Origin: Flavobacteriaceae bacterium
GTDB taxonomy: Bacteria; Bacteroidota; Bacteroidia; Flavobacteriales; Flavobacteriaceae
Assembly: GCA_002746415.1 (NCBI GenBank)
Contig: NVXD01000022.1
Span: forward strand, 20,709 to 84,708
Reading direction: 5' to 3'
Length of the DNA stretch: 64,000 nucleotides
Shown here: in pieces, positions 54,992 through 63,460 of the stretch
Layout of the letters: every line of letters starts with the position of its first letter
Position numbering within the stretch: position 1 is the first letter of the stretch
Made by a program: the position numbers and the translations under genes
Notes under the pieces: model-generated
Seen by the model: only the letters and a program-made list of their open reading frames with translations
The model's database searches: none
Told to the model about the DNA's origin: nothing

Positions 54992-57298
54992 TTATCCTTT
55001 AATATTTTCTTTAAAATTCTCAAAGTCCGATTTCTCTTCTTTTATTGGCCATGAGTTATTTGTAGTATCAATATCTGCTGTTTCCAATTTAGGATCTACC
55101 ACTATTCCTACCAATTCTTTTTGAGAAGAAACAACTCTTTTTACTTCTTCATCATTCTTTCTCCATATTTCAGCAGGATAGGTCACATTTTCGATAGTAC
55201 CATCTGCATAAGTATATTCAACAATCAAAGGCATTGGTATTCCTCCTGGTTTATTAAAAACAATTTCATAGAAATACTTAGGCTCTTCAACAGCTGCTCT
55301 TTCCTCAGCTGTCATATTATCCATCATATACTCTTTTAAAGTAGGAGAAGTTTCAGAAGGTAATTTTCCCTTCAATTCCGGATCAGAATCTTCGCTATCT
55401 TCTTCCGCTAAATAAACCAATCCTGGGAAATCAGCTTCCGTCATATTTCTTTCGTCCAGATATTCTTTCATTGCCTTTGTTGGCGTATTGGATACATGGT
55501 ATTTTTTAACACCTTTAATTCCTATATCCACGTAATCTGTAGTATAGAACCAACCTCTCCAAAACCAATCTAAATCTACAGCAGAGGCATCTTCCATGGT
55601 TCTAAAGAAATCTTCAGGAGTAGGGTGCTTAAACATCCAACGTTTGGAATATGTTTTAAAAGCATGATCAAACAATTCTCTTCCCATTACTGTTTCTCTA
55701 AGAATGTTCAATGCTGTTGCAGGTTTCCCATAAGCATTTGGACCTAGCTGAAATACATTCTCTGGGTTGGACATAATTGGCGATATGGAACTTTGATCAC
55801 CACCCATATAAGGAACTATTTTAGCCGCTTCTCCACGTCTAGACGGGTATTTCTCATTTGGAGTTATGACATCTGGGTTATCTTCCCCAAATTCTTGTTC
55901 TGCCATATACTGCATAAAAGTATCCAAACCTTCATCCATCCATCCCCATTGACGCTCATCAGAGTTCACAATCATAGGGAAAAAGTTATGACCCACTTCG
56001 TGAATAATAACACTAATCATCCCATACTTAACTCGGTCAGAGTAAGTGCCATCTTCATTAGGACGTCCATAGTTCCAACAAATCATTGGATATTCCATTC
56101 CCTGATTTTTTGCATGTACAGATATCGCTTTATGGTATGGGTAATCAAATGAATGCGCAGAGTATGATTTTAATGTAGCAGCAACCGCTTTTGTAGAAAG
56201 CTCTTCCCATAAAGGGTTCCCTTCCTTTGGATACATAGACACCGCCATCACATCTCTTTTGCCAATTTTAACGGCCTGCATATCCCAAATAAATTTACGA
56301 GATGTAGCAAAACCAAAATCACGCACATTGGTTGCCTTTAATTTCCATGTTTTTTTCTTTTCTGAAAAACCTTTCTCAGCAGCTTCAGCCTCAGCTTGGG
56401 TTACAATTAAAACTGGCTTGTCATAAGACTTTTTAGCTAGGTCGTAACGCTTCATCATCTCCTTAGAAAAAACTTCTTTTCTATTTTGAAGCACACCAGT
56501 ACCATCTAAAATATGATCCGCAGGTACCGTAATATTCACTTCATAATTTCCAAAAGGAAGTGCAAACTCACCACTTCCCCAAAATTGATGGTTCTGCCAT
56601 CCTTCTACATCACTGTACACAGCCATCCTTGGGAAAAACTGAGCAATCACATAGGCTTTGTTATCATCCTTCTCAAAATACTCAAATCCAGACCTTGCTC
56701 TATTTACGGTATGGTTTGGAATATTGTACCACCATTTAATAGAAAAAGATATTTGTTCTTTACTATTTAAAGCCTGTGGTAGATTAATACGCATCATTGT
56801 CTGGTTGATGGTATAAGACAATGCCTTGCCATTGTTATCTTTCACAAATTCTATATTAAAACCACCATCAAATGGACTTCCCATAAATTTAGTTGCAAAA
56901 GAACTGGAGCGATATGCCAAAGGAACTCCTCCTCCATTCCTTAATGGAGATTTAGAATCTTTAGCTCTAACATTCTGGTCTAATTGCACCCAAAGAAACT
57001 CTAAATCATCTGGTGAGTTGTTGATATAGGTAATGGTTTCCTCCCCATAGATTTTTGAATTTTTATCATCCAACTCAATGTCCATTTTATAATTGGCCTG
57101 TTGTTGGTAATAATCCGGCCCAGGGGCACCTGATGCGGAACGATAGGTATTTGGTGTAGCAAACTCCTCATACATTTGTTTAAACCTGTTTTGATTTAGG
57201 TGTCCAGGTTCCCTCTCTTTCTTTTCTTCTTCCTGTGCACTTAATGTTGCAGCAAACAGAAATAAAATTGCTGTAAAACAATATTTAATTTTATTCAT
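54992..57298 (-). CDS. M1 family metallopeptidase
   Basis: The 768-residue protein has a signal peptide (ending ATLSAQEEE near residue 22) and an M1 aminopeptidase-like catalytic domain with zinc motif HEVGHNF and the downstream Glu in GWMDEGLDTF. The N-terminal beta-saddle (about residues 55-290) and a C-terminal extension with acidic runs follow the family layout. It probably trims peptides in the periplasm or at the cell surface. It is last in a four-gene operon with a DUF6702 protein and two carboxypeptidase-like-domain proteins. Confidence 0.94.
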   Translation of the reverse strand: MNKIKYCFTAILFLFAATLSAQEEEKKEREPGHLNQNRFKQMYEEFATPNTYRSASGAPGPDYYQQQANYKMDIELDDKNSKIYGEETITYINNSPDDLEFLWVQLDQNVRAKDSKSPLRNGGGVPLAYRSSSFATKFMGSPFDGGFNIEFVKDNNGKALSYTINQTMMRINLPQALNSKEQISFSIKWWYNIPNHTVNRARSGFEYFEKDDNKAYVIAQFFPRMAVYSDVEGWQNHQFWGSGEFALPFGNYEVNITVPADHILDGTGVLQNRKEVFSKEMMKRYDLAKKSYDKPVLIVTQAEAEAAEKGFSEKKKTWKLKATNVRDFGFATSRKFIWDMQAVKIGKRDVMAVSMYPKEGNPLWEELSTKAVAATLKSYSAHSFDYPYHKAISVHAKNQGMEYPMICWNYGRPNEDGTYSDRVKYGMISVIIHEVGHNFFPMIVNSDERQWGWMDEGLDTFMQYMAEQEFGEDNPDVITPNEKYPSRRGEAAKIVPYMGGDQSSISPIMSNPENVFQLGPNAYGKPATALNILRETVMGRELFDHAFKTYSKRWMFKHPTPEDFFRTMEDASAVDLDWFWRGWFYTTDYVDIGIKGVKKYHVSNTPTKAMKEYLDERNMTEADFPGLVYLAEEDSEDSDPELKGKLPSETSPTLKEYMMDNMTAEERAAVEEPKYFYEIVFNKPGGIPMPLIVEYTYADGTIENVTYPAEIWRKNDEEVKRVVSSQKELVGIVVDPKLETADIDTTNNSWPIKEEKSDFENFKENIKG

Positions 57299-57360
57299 TT
57301 TTATAATTGATTTTTTAACGGGTGGAAATTAAAGATTTTTAGGGTAAATGTTAATAAATG

Positions 57361-57870
57361 TTACAATTTTAACATTCCTTTATCGTTTTCCCTAATTAAA
57401 ACAAAGCTTTTTTTCTTTCCATTTATTTTAAAATGAACCACATTTTGTTGTTCATCAAACAAATCAAATAAAACCTCATTTTGAATTTCTATAGATTCAG
57501 TCGTTGATAAATTTATATTAGGGACCTCTAAATAACATACCATAATATCATCATCATACTCCCTTCCTAAAAAAATAATCGGTTTGCTTTCTCCATTGAT
57601 TTTTATAGCAAATTTAGATTTTAAGTATTTCTTAATGTAATCTATTGCTATACCAGATTCATTCTCCGTGGCTAGGTTTCCTTTTACATCATAACGTTCT
57701 TCTAGAATTTTATCAAAATCATCAATAAAAATTCTAGAGGTAATCTGAAGAGTGTTTTCCTTCTCAGAGTAAGCTATGTTGGTAACACTCAAATAATATT
57801 TATGCGCCGATGTAAAGGCTAAAAGCGGCAATAACAAAATAAGTCCACCTTTTCGTAATGTATTCTTCAT
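57361..57870 (-). CDS. DUF6702 family secreted protein
   Basis: The product begins MKNTLRKGGLILLLPLLAFT with a signal peptide ending at SAHKYY, then SVTNIAYSEKENTLQITSRI and FIDDFDKILEERYD, the conserved DUF6702 start. At 169 residues it is complete. Its function is unknown, but it is consistently placed next to M1 peptidases in flavobacteria. I prefer ATG 57870; an ATG at 57894 would add MYRYRIYD before the signal. Confidence 0.88.
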   Translation of the reverse strand: MKNTLRKGGLILLLPLLAFTSAHKYYLSVTNIAYSEKENTLQITSRIFIDDFDKILEERYDVKGNLATENESGIAIDYIKKYLKSKFAIKINGESKPIIFLGREYDDDIMVCYLEVPNINLSTTESIEIQNEVLFDLFDEQQNVVHFKINGKKKSFVLIRENDKGMLKL

Positions 57871-57956
57871 ATCATAAATTCTGTATCTGTACAAAAATAA
57901 GCAATCTGTGTGCCAAACTATATTTGTGATTTTAGGTGTTGCTAGTTGAGAAAAAA

Positions 57957-58757
57957 CTATTCCAATTTGTTATTTTCTCTATAGACCAAGCTTTTCTTTT
58001 TTAAAAACTCCCATATTTTAAGTTCATCTTTGATACTCACTATGGAATCAAAACCTTCATCAACTTCGCAGAAATACATAAAATCGGCTATTCTTTCCAC
58101 GGGGATTTTTAGTTCAGAAACAAAAATAGAATCTACATATAAGGCTTGTACGCTCTGCGTTTGAACATATTTCTTGTCTAAAGCCACCCGCTTCTTGAGC
58201 ATTTTGGTCCGCCCAGTAATTTCATTTATTATAGGGTTAAATGGCAAACTGAATATCATTCCAATATTAAACTTTGGCATAGCAGCCTCACTTAATAATC
58301 GTTCACTTTGCGTCAGTGGTTTTACATATGCATTTGGCAATCCCAAAGTACTGGCAGTGACCACAGCTTCTATTTTTATGTTGCCCATATCTTTTGACAG
58401 GTCGCCAGATAAATCATAAGGTCGCAGCACCACTTCATCCAATTCATTTACAAAATCTTCTAAATACACATTGATTAGTGAGCTTTTCATCATGTCCTTA
58501 GAAATCACTAGCTGTTTTTTTTTGTACTGCACAGCAGAAAAAAACAAGGTGTCATTGAGTTTTACAGGGATAGCAAAATTTCCTATCACATCCGTTATTA
58601 CAGCCTTTCCTGAAGTAGTATTCATTACATGAACATTGGCAACATCTTTACCATTACCATGCACCCTTCCTTTTAATTCATGCGAAAAGAAATTTTGTGC
58701 GCTTAGAGACACGAACATTAAAAATAAGCAAACAAGGAGTAGTCTACTTTTCAGCAT
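57957..58757 (-). CDS. Secreted protein with N-terminal carboxypeptidase-like regulatory domain (copy 2)
   Basis: The 266-residue protein has a signal peptide (LFLMFVSLSAQ) and a CarbopepD_reg-like Ig-type domain at about residues 25-110 (GRVHGNGKDVANVHVMNTTS and VITDVIGNFAIPV), which ends NELDEVVLRPYDL. This is the start of TonB-dependent receptors, but no plug or barrel follows. The remaining 150 residues are helical and end with YFCEVDEGFDSIVS-like sequence. It is paralogous to the upstream gene and overlaps it by 14 bases. Its role is unknown; it may act with the M1 peptidase. Confidence 0.85.
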   Translation of the reverse strand: MLKSRLLLVCLFLMFVSLSAQNFFSHELKGRVHGNGKDVANVHVMNTTSGKAVITDVIGNFAIPVKLNDTLFFSAVQYKKKQLVISKDMMKSSLINVYLEDFVNELDEVVLRPYDLSGDLSKDMGNIKIEAVVTASTLGLPNAYVKPLTQSERLLSEAAMPKFNIGMIFSLPFNPIINEITGRTKMLKKRVALDKKYVQTQSVQALYVDSIFVSELKIPVERIADFMYFCEVDEGFDSIVSIKDELKIWEFLKKKSLVYRENNKLE

Positions 58758-59490
58758 TCAATTGTGTTAAATATTCTTTACTATGACTTACCAAAAAATC
58801 AATTAATTCAAACTCATTTTGTTTTTTCAACAAGGATTGTTCTGGCATTTTGGTATCGCAATAATATAGAAACTCTTCTATTTTATCCTGAGGAAGTTTT
58901 AAGTCGGACACAAAAAAGGCATCATCATAGACTTGTCTAAGTACCTCGCTTATTTTTAGTTCGACTTTATCCTCTTGATTCTTATTTTTTGACTTTACCA
59001 AAGCCTTAAAAATATTCACAAAATTAATCCCGTCTTGCATGCCTCTTTGACTCTGTGATTCCGCTATATTCACCACCTCGGTGGTTCGGTCAATTTCGTA
59101 TTCAAACTGTTTAAAACGTTCATTCTGCATTTCCAAAAATTTCTTCTGGTTTTCAGGGGTTATCACTACCTCATCCAATTCCGTCACCTTTTCATTGACC
59201 TCCACAACAAGTCGGTTATTTTTTATAATCTCTTCAGTAATCTCAATGCGTTCTAACTGATAATTTAATGCCATGAAGACCAATTCATCACCCTCTTTTA
59301 CCCTAATCATAAATTCCCCATTTCCATTGGTAATTGTAGCGCTGTCAGAAGTGGTATTGATAACATTTTCATTGCTGACATTACTATTTCTATAGAGCAC
59401 TTTTCCTCTTAAAAATGCTCTACCATCATCCTGAGAATGAGCATAAAAAAAAGAAAACAGCCCAATTAATACCAATAGTGTATTTTTCAT
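58744..59490 (-). CDS. Secreted protein with N-terminal carboxypeptidase-like regulatory domain (copy 1)
   Basis: The 248-residue protein has a signal peptide (LVLIGLFSFFYAHSQ) and the same layout as its downstream paralogue: a regulatory Ig-like domain (GKVLYRNSNVSNENVINTTS and TITNGNGEFMIRV, ending TELDEVVITPENQ), then a helical tail ending LPQDKIEEFLYYCDTKMPEQ. The two share the C-terminal LK[LI]P-x-[DE]-x(3)-[DE]-F-x-Y-[FY]-C pattern. It is first in the operon leading to the M1 peptidase. Confidence 0.85.
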   Translation of the reverse strand: MKNTLLVLIGLFSFFYAHSQDDGRAFLRGKVLYRNSNVSNENVINTTSDSATITNGNGEFMIRVKEGDELVFMALNYQLERIEITEEIIKNNRLVVEVNEKVTELDEVVITPENQKKFLEMQNERFKQFEYEIDRTTEVVNIAESQSQRGMQDGINFVNIFKALVKSKNKNQEDKVELKISEVLRQVYDDAFFVSDLKLPQDKIEEFLYYCDTKMPEQSLLKKQNEFELIDFLVSHSKEYLTQLNAEK

Positions 59491-59649
59491 TTATTATGTG
59501 TCTTATGGGATAAAGTAAGCACAAGTTAACGTTATAATAAAATTTGGGACAATTAAACTTTTGTTAATGTACAGATTAAAGGTAATTGAGATAAAAAAAC
59601 AGCTATTATTTCAGTTCACCGATACGAACATGCATTTGGAACTATAAAA

Positions 59650-59680
59650 TTAGATAAATGTGGATATAATTATATTTTTG
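59650..59680 (+). promoter_or_regulatory. Putative promoter of the tail-fibre-like gene
   Basis: TTAG (59650-59653), 19 bases, TATTTTTG (59673-59680) fits the Bacteroidota consensus with one mismatch. The predicted start near 59687 leaves a 26-base leader before the ATG at 59713. Confidence 0.45.
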
Positions 59681-59712
59681 TGCCCTTATAAATATCCCCT
59701 AAAGTGCTTACT

Positions 59713-61932
59713 ATGAAATTGAAAATATTATTTGTTTTGCTACTTTTCAATTCTTTAACAACTGTTAAAGCTCAGATAAAGATTGGAGACAATCCAGAAA
59801 ACATAAATGCTTCTTCTGTTCTAGAACTGGAAAGCACTACTAGAACCTTGGTGATAACCCGTGTAAATTCGTTTCAAATGAACAATATTGTACCCTTGCA
59901 AGGAGCATTGGTATACAATGTTGAGGAACAATGCGTGTATTACTTTGACGGGATAGCATGGAAAAACCTGTGTGAAGGAATCACCGCTTCTGCCAATATT
60001 AGTTTAGTTGACAATGGGGATGGCACTTTTACCTTTACTAATGCTGCAAATATTACTACAGAAATCTTAACCACTACCAACGTAAGTTTAACCATTGTAG
60101 GAGATGAGTTAGTGCTTACGGACAGTAATAACGATATTGTGAGCGTGACTTTAGAAGAATTGGCATCACAAACATTTTCTACTGACCCAATTTACAATGA
60201 AATAAGCAATGACAGTACTATTGTCCTTACCCAGACTGGCAACAATTATAATTTTGAGGTAGGAAAAATTACTGGTGAAAACATAGTGGATTCTTCTATC
60301 AATGGTTTTCTGGATATACAAGCAGGATCCATTACAGATTTGCAATTAGGGACTAATGCAGTAGGCATGGATGAAATGCAGGATAATGCCATAGGTTCAT
60401 TAGAAATTATTGATGGATCTATAGAAGAGAACGATATTAACCCTGGTAGCAATTTCCAAGTTTTAAGGACTAACGGAAGTGGCATTGTAGAATGGGACAC
60501 CTTAGATTTCAGCAGTATTACAGGACAAGACCTAACAGCAGGAGATGCTTCTATTACAGTAAACGCGGGAATAGGTGCAACCTTGGTCAATGCTGATGTT
60601 CGTGTTGCTACAGGAGGAATCACAAATGACAAGCTTGCTGCTAATGCAGTAACCTCAGACAAAATATTTGATGGTGAAGTACAGACAAATGATATTGCGA
60701 ATGGTAATGTAACCAATATAAAACTAGATAAGACAAATATTCCTTTGAGTGGATTTGATGATGCTGTAGTTGATGTTTCCCTTGGTAATAACAACCTTAT
60801 AAATGTCTTAGATCCAATTAATCCTCAGGATGCTGCTACTATGAATTATGTGGATTCACAAGTGGGAGGAGTTATCTCGCTACCAGATGGTACAATTTAT
60901 TTAGGAGATGCCGCAAATACAGCTCAGGAAGTTAACATGAGTGGGGATGCAACTATTGATAATACTGGCACCTTGACCATTGAAGATGATGCAATTACTG
61001 CTGTGAAAATATTAGATGGGAATGTTACAGATGCCAAACTCAATAAAGCAGCAATTTCATTAACTGGTTTCGCGGTTCCAACTGCGAATTTATCCATTGG
61101 AACTTTTAAACTAACCAATGTTGTTAACCCTACTAACCCTCAGGATGCTGCTACTATGAATTATGTGGATTCACAAGTGGGAGGAGTTAACTCGCTAGCA
61201 GATGGTACAATTTATTTAGGAGATGCCGCAAATACAGCTCAGGAAGTTACCATGAGCGGGGATGCAACCATTGATAACACTGGCGCCTTGACCATTGAAG
61301 ATGACGCAATTACTACTGTGAAAATATTAGATGGGAATGTTACAGATGCCAAACTCAATAAAGCAGCAATTTCATTAACTGGTTTCGCAGTTCCAACTAC
61401 GGATTTATCCATTGGAACTTTTAAACTAACCAATGTTGTTAACCCTACTAACCCTCAGGATGCTGCTACTATGAATTATGTGGACACAGAAATAGCTTTA
61501 GGAGGTGGAAATAACTTGGCAACGGATAATTTAACCCAAGATGTGGAAAATAGAACCTACAATATAAATGGACAAAACCTTGGGTTCACTAATGGAAGTG
61601 TAGGTATAGGAACAGCGGCTCCAACAGCAACCCTTCATACAGCAGGGTCCTTTGCAACCAATATTAGACCTGATGGATCAGCAGCTGTTACTATTTTAGA
61701 CAATGACCATACCATTATTATTACGGCGGGCGCTACAGATGTTAACTTGCCAGCAGCTGTTGCAGCCAATCTTGGTAAAATATACATCATAAAAAACATA
61801 TCCGGAGGCGTTATAACAATGAGTAGTGATACTTATGTTAACTCGAATGGCAGTGTTCCTTTGGAGGCGGATTTAGTTCAAGGAATAACCAAACTCCAAA
61901 GTGATGGTACAACATGGCAACAAATCAACTAA
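59713..61932 (+). CDS. Secreted tail-fibre-like repeat protein
   Basis: The 739-residue protein has a signal peptide cleaved after TTVKA (residue 20) and an N-terminal head of about 70 residues (IKIGDNPENINASSVLELES to CVYYFDGIAWKNLC). A beta-rich region rich in 'TDLQLGTNAVG', 'ANGNVTNIKLDKTNI' and similar strands follows. Then come two near-identical 105-residue repeats, each beginning near PQDAATMNYVD, the motif of phage tail-fibre and collar repeats. The C-terminus has FTNGSVGIGTAAPTATLHTA, also tail-fibre-like, and a glycine-rich tip. ATG 59713 is preferred to GTG 59704. The next gene starts one base after the stop. It looks like a trimeric surface fibre; its exact function is not known. 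Confidence 0.85.
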   Translation: MKLKILFVLLLFNSLTTVKAQIKIGDNPENINASSVLELESTTRTLVITRVNSFQMNNIVPLQGALVYNVEEQCVYYFDGIAWKNLCEGITASANISLVDNGDGTFTFTNAANITTEILTTTNVSLTIVGDELVLTDSNNDIVSVTLEELASQTFSTDPIYNEISNDSTIVLTQTGNNYNFEVGKITGENIVDSSINGFLDIQAGSITDLQLGTNAVGMDEMQDNAIGSLEIIDGSIEENDINPGSNFQVLRTNGSGIVEWDTLDFSSITGQDLTAGDASITVNAGIGATLVNADVRVATGGITNDKLAANAVTSDKIFDGEVQTNDIANGNVTNIKLDKTNIPLSGFDDAVVDVSLGNNNLINVLDPINPQDAATMNYVDSQVGGVISLPDGTIYLGDAANTAQEVNMSGDATIDNTGTLTIEDDAITAVKILDGNVTDAKLNKAAISLTGFAVPTANLSIGTFKLTNVVNPTNPQDAATMNYVDSQVGGVNSLADGTIYLGDAANTAQEVTMSGDATIDNTGALTIEDDAITTVKILDGNVTDAKLNKAAISLTGFAVPTTDLSIGTFKLTNVVNPTNPQDAATMNYVDTEIALGGGNNLATDNLTQDVENRTYNINGQNLGFTNGSVGIGTAAPTATLHTAGSFATNIRPDGSAAVTILDNDHTIIITAGATDVNLPAAVAANLGKIYIIKNISGGVITMSSDTYVNSNGSVPLEADLVQGITKLQSDGTTWQQIN
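60823..61485 (+). repeat. 315-bp tandem repeat in the tail-fibre-like gene
   Basis: Two adjacent 315-bp units (60823-61137 and 61138-61452) start with CCTCAGGATGCTGCTACT, and a partial third copy of about 33 bases begins at 61453. The units differ at only a handful of positions (for example ATCTCGCTACCA against AACTCGCTAGCA), so duplication is recent. The period of 105 codons keeps the reading frame. Confidence 0.95.
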
Positions 61933-61933
61933 A

Positions 61934-63082
61934 ATGAAAAAATATTCTTTCCTCTTATTTCTTCTGTTGGTTTGTACAACACATGCCCAAACAGCGCTAT
62001 ACAACAGTGGCAACATAAGAATTCATACCAATGGAAAAATAGGCTTCCATACCAACCTAATCAATGATGCCCCATTTGATGAAAATGTAGGCCTAGCTGG
62101 TTTTTATGGTAACGACCTAATAGCTATTTCTGGGGCATTCATGCCCATATTCCACGATACAGAAATAGCCAATCCTAATGGGGTTTTTCTTTTAACACCT
62201 ATTAGTGTAGTTAATAATGTCAATTTTATAGAAGGAGATATACAAACACCAAGGAATGTAAAAACATTCTACCTAAATTTTATGCAGGATGCGTTTTATG
62301 TTGGGGAGTCCAACACTTCCAAAATAGATGGGTTTGTAGCTGTGACGAACAAACAATTGTTTTCATTTCCAGTAGGTGATGAGGACCAATTACGTCCTTT
62401 AATCTTAGATTCTAGTGGCACAAATGAAATAGCTAAATGTGCCTATTTTTTTGAAAACCCCAACAACCCTTCTTCTTTGAATGAGGAATATAATACTAAT
62501 AGTAAGGTTAGGGATTTGGGACGTATTAATTCTGAAGAATTCTGGCAATTAGAAAGTAGTTTGCCTTCAAACATTACCATTACTTGGAATGCTAGAAGTG
62601 CTCTGGGTGCTTTTGCAAATGATGTGGATGAAATTACAATTGTAGGCTGGAACATATCTGCCAGTCAATGGGTCAATATTGGGCACTCAGCCATTAGTGG
62701 GGATATAAATCAAGGGTTTGCCATCTCAGAAAATTTTGTGCCAAGTGATTATGCAGCCATAACTTTTGGCAGCATTACGGTACCAAAAGACATCCTTAAG
62801 CTAGACAATTATTTTATGACACCCAACGGCGATGGTATAAATGATATATTGATCATAGAAGGCATGGAGCTTTCTCCAAACAATACACTCTCCATTTATA
62901 ACCGTTCTGGTCTTAAAGTATATGAAAAAAGAAACTACACAAATGAATTTTCAGGGGTTTCCAATATAAACAATCTGGTGATAAATCGTGAACAAGGACT
63001 TCCAAATGGTTTTTATTTTTATGTGATTGCCTTGGAAGATTTGGAACTCAATTTTCAAGGATATTTATACCTATCCCGATAA
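61934..63082 (+). CDS. T9SS type B sorting domain protein
   Basis: The 382-residue protein has a signal peptide ending TTHAQ and a beta-rich central region (IRIHTNGKIGFHTNLIND; AFYVGESNTSKIDGFVAVTN). The C-terminal part from about residue 290 (LDNYFMTPNGDGINDILIIE, then LSIYNRSGLKVYEK, LPNGFYFYVIAL) is the gliding-motility-associated (CHU_C, type B) sorting domain read by the type IX secretion system. It is therefore exported over the outer membrane and fixed to the cell surface. Start is ATG 61934, one base after the fibre gene, so they are coupled. Likely the surface partner of the fibre protein (inferred). Confidence 0.9.
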   Translation: MKKYSFLLFLLLVCTTHAQTALYNSGNIRIHTNGKIGFHTNLINDAPFDENVGLAGFYGNDLIAISGAFMPIFHDTEIANPNGVFLLTPISVVNNVNFIEGDIQTPRNVKTFYLNFMQDAFYVGESNTSKIDGFVAVTNKQLFSFPVGDEDQLRPLILDSSGTNEIAKCAYFFENPNNPSSLNEEYNTNSKVRDLGRINSEEFWQLESSLPSNITITWNARSALGAFANDVDEITIVGWNISASQWVNIGHSAISGDINQGFAISENFVPSDYAAITFGSITVPKDILKLDNYFMTPNGDGINDILIIEGMELSPNNTLSIYNRSGLKVYEKRNYTNEFSGVSNINNLVINREQGLPNGFYFYVIALEDLELNFQGYLYLSR

Positions 63083-63460
63083 CAATACTCCATACAAGTC
63101 CGTTTAAATTTTACTGCTTCAAGATAGAACGCAAAGCTGTTTAAATATCTTTATTGTATGTTTTGACATACTTTTCCTACAACTTTACAACATAATTTAT
63201 ATCGGGCTCAGTCTTTTTGGTAGTTTTCCACTATAACCAATAAAAAAAAAGAATCCCCCGATAGCAGTCCCTATAACCAATTTTTTGGTTTTTAATCGAT
63301 GGTTTCCACGTGCAAAACCTTCGATTAAAAGCCGCTTTTTAGGATAAGTCAATGCACGTAGGTGTTTCGCAACGAAATAAAGGGGGTTCACAACATTTTA
63401 GCCAAACTAGACATAATGGACCTTATTTTTACCACGTTCACATTCTTATCATTAAAAAAA
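63083..63460. other. Intergenic region, 378 bp, with inverted and direct repeats
   Basis: No convincing gene is present; a 64-codon minus-strand frame at 63197-63391 matches nothing I know. The stretch holds an 11-bp direct repeat (CTATAACCAAT at 63231 and 63271) and an inverted repeat at 63290-63330. No clear promoter or terminator T run is visible. Confidence 0.6.
63290..63330. repeat. Inverted repeat with 16-bp arms
   Basis: TTTTAATCGATGGTTT (63290-63305) and AAACCTTCGATTAAAA (63315-63330) pair with one mismatch around a 9-base loop CCACGTGCA. It lies 130 bases before the collagen-like gene and may be a regulatory hairpin, an operator or a remnant end of a mobile element. Confidence 0.6.

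Noticed and set aside
60246..60794. 182-codon minus-strand ORF inside the tail-fibre-like gene
   Set aside because: Shadow of repetitive sequence; the plus-strand gene has signal peptide, promoter and coupled neighbour.
60924..61433. Two similar minus-strand ORFs of 64 codons (60924-61118, 61239-61433)
   Set aside because: They are the antisense image of the 315-bp repeats; they have no start context or family match.
63197..63391. Minus-strand 64-codon ORF in the gap before the collagen-like gene
   Set aside because: It overlaps the inverted repeat, has no clear ribosome site and matches no family I know; more likely chance.
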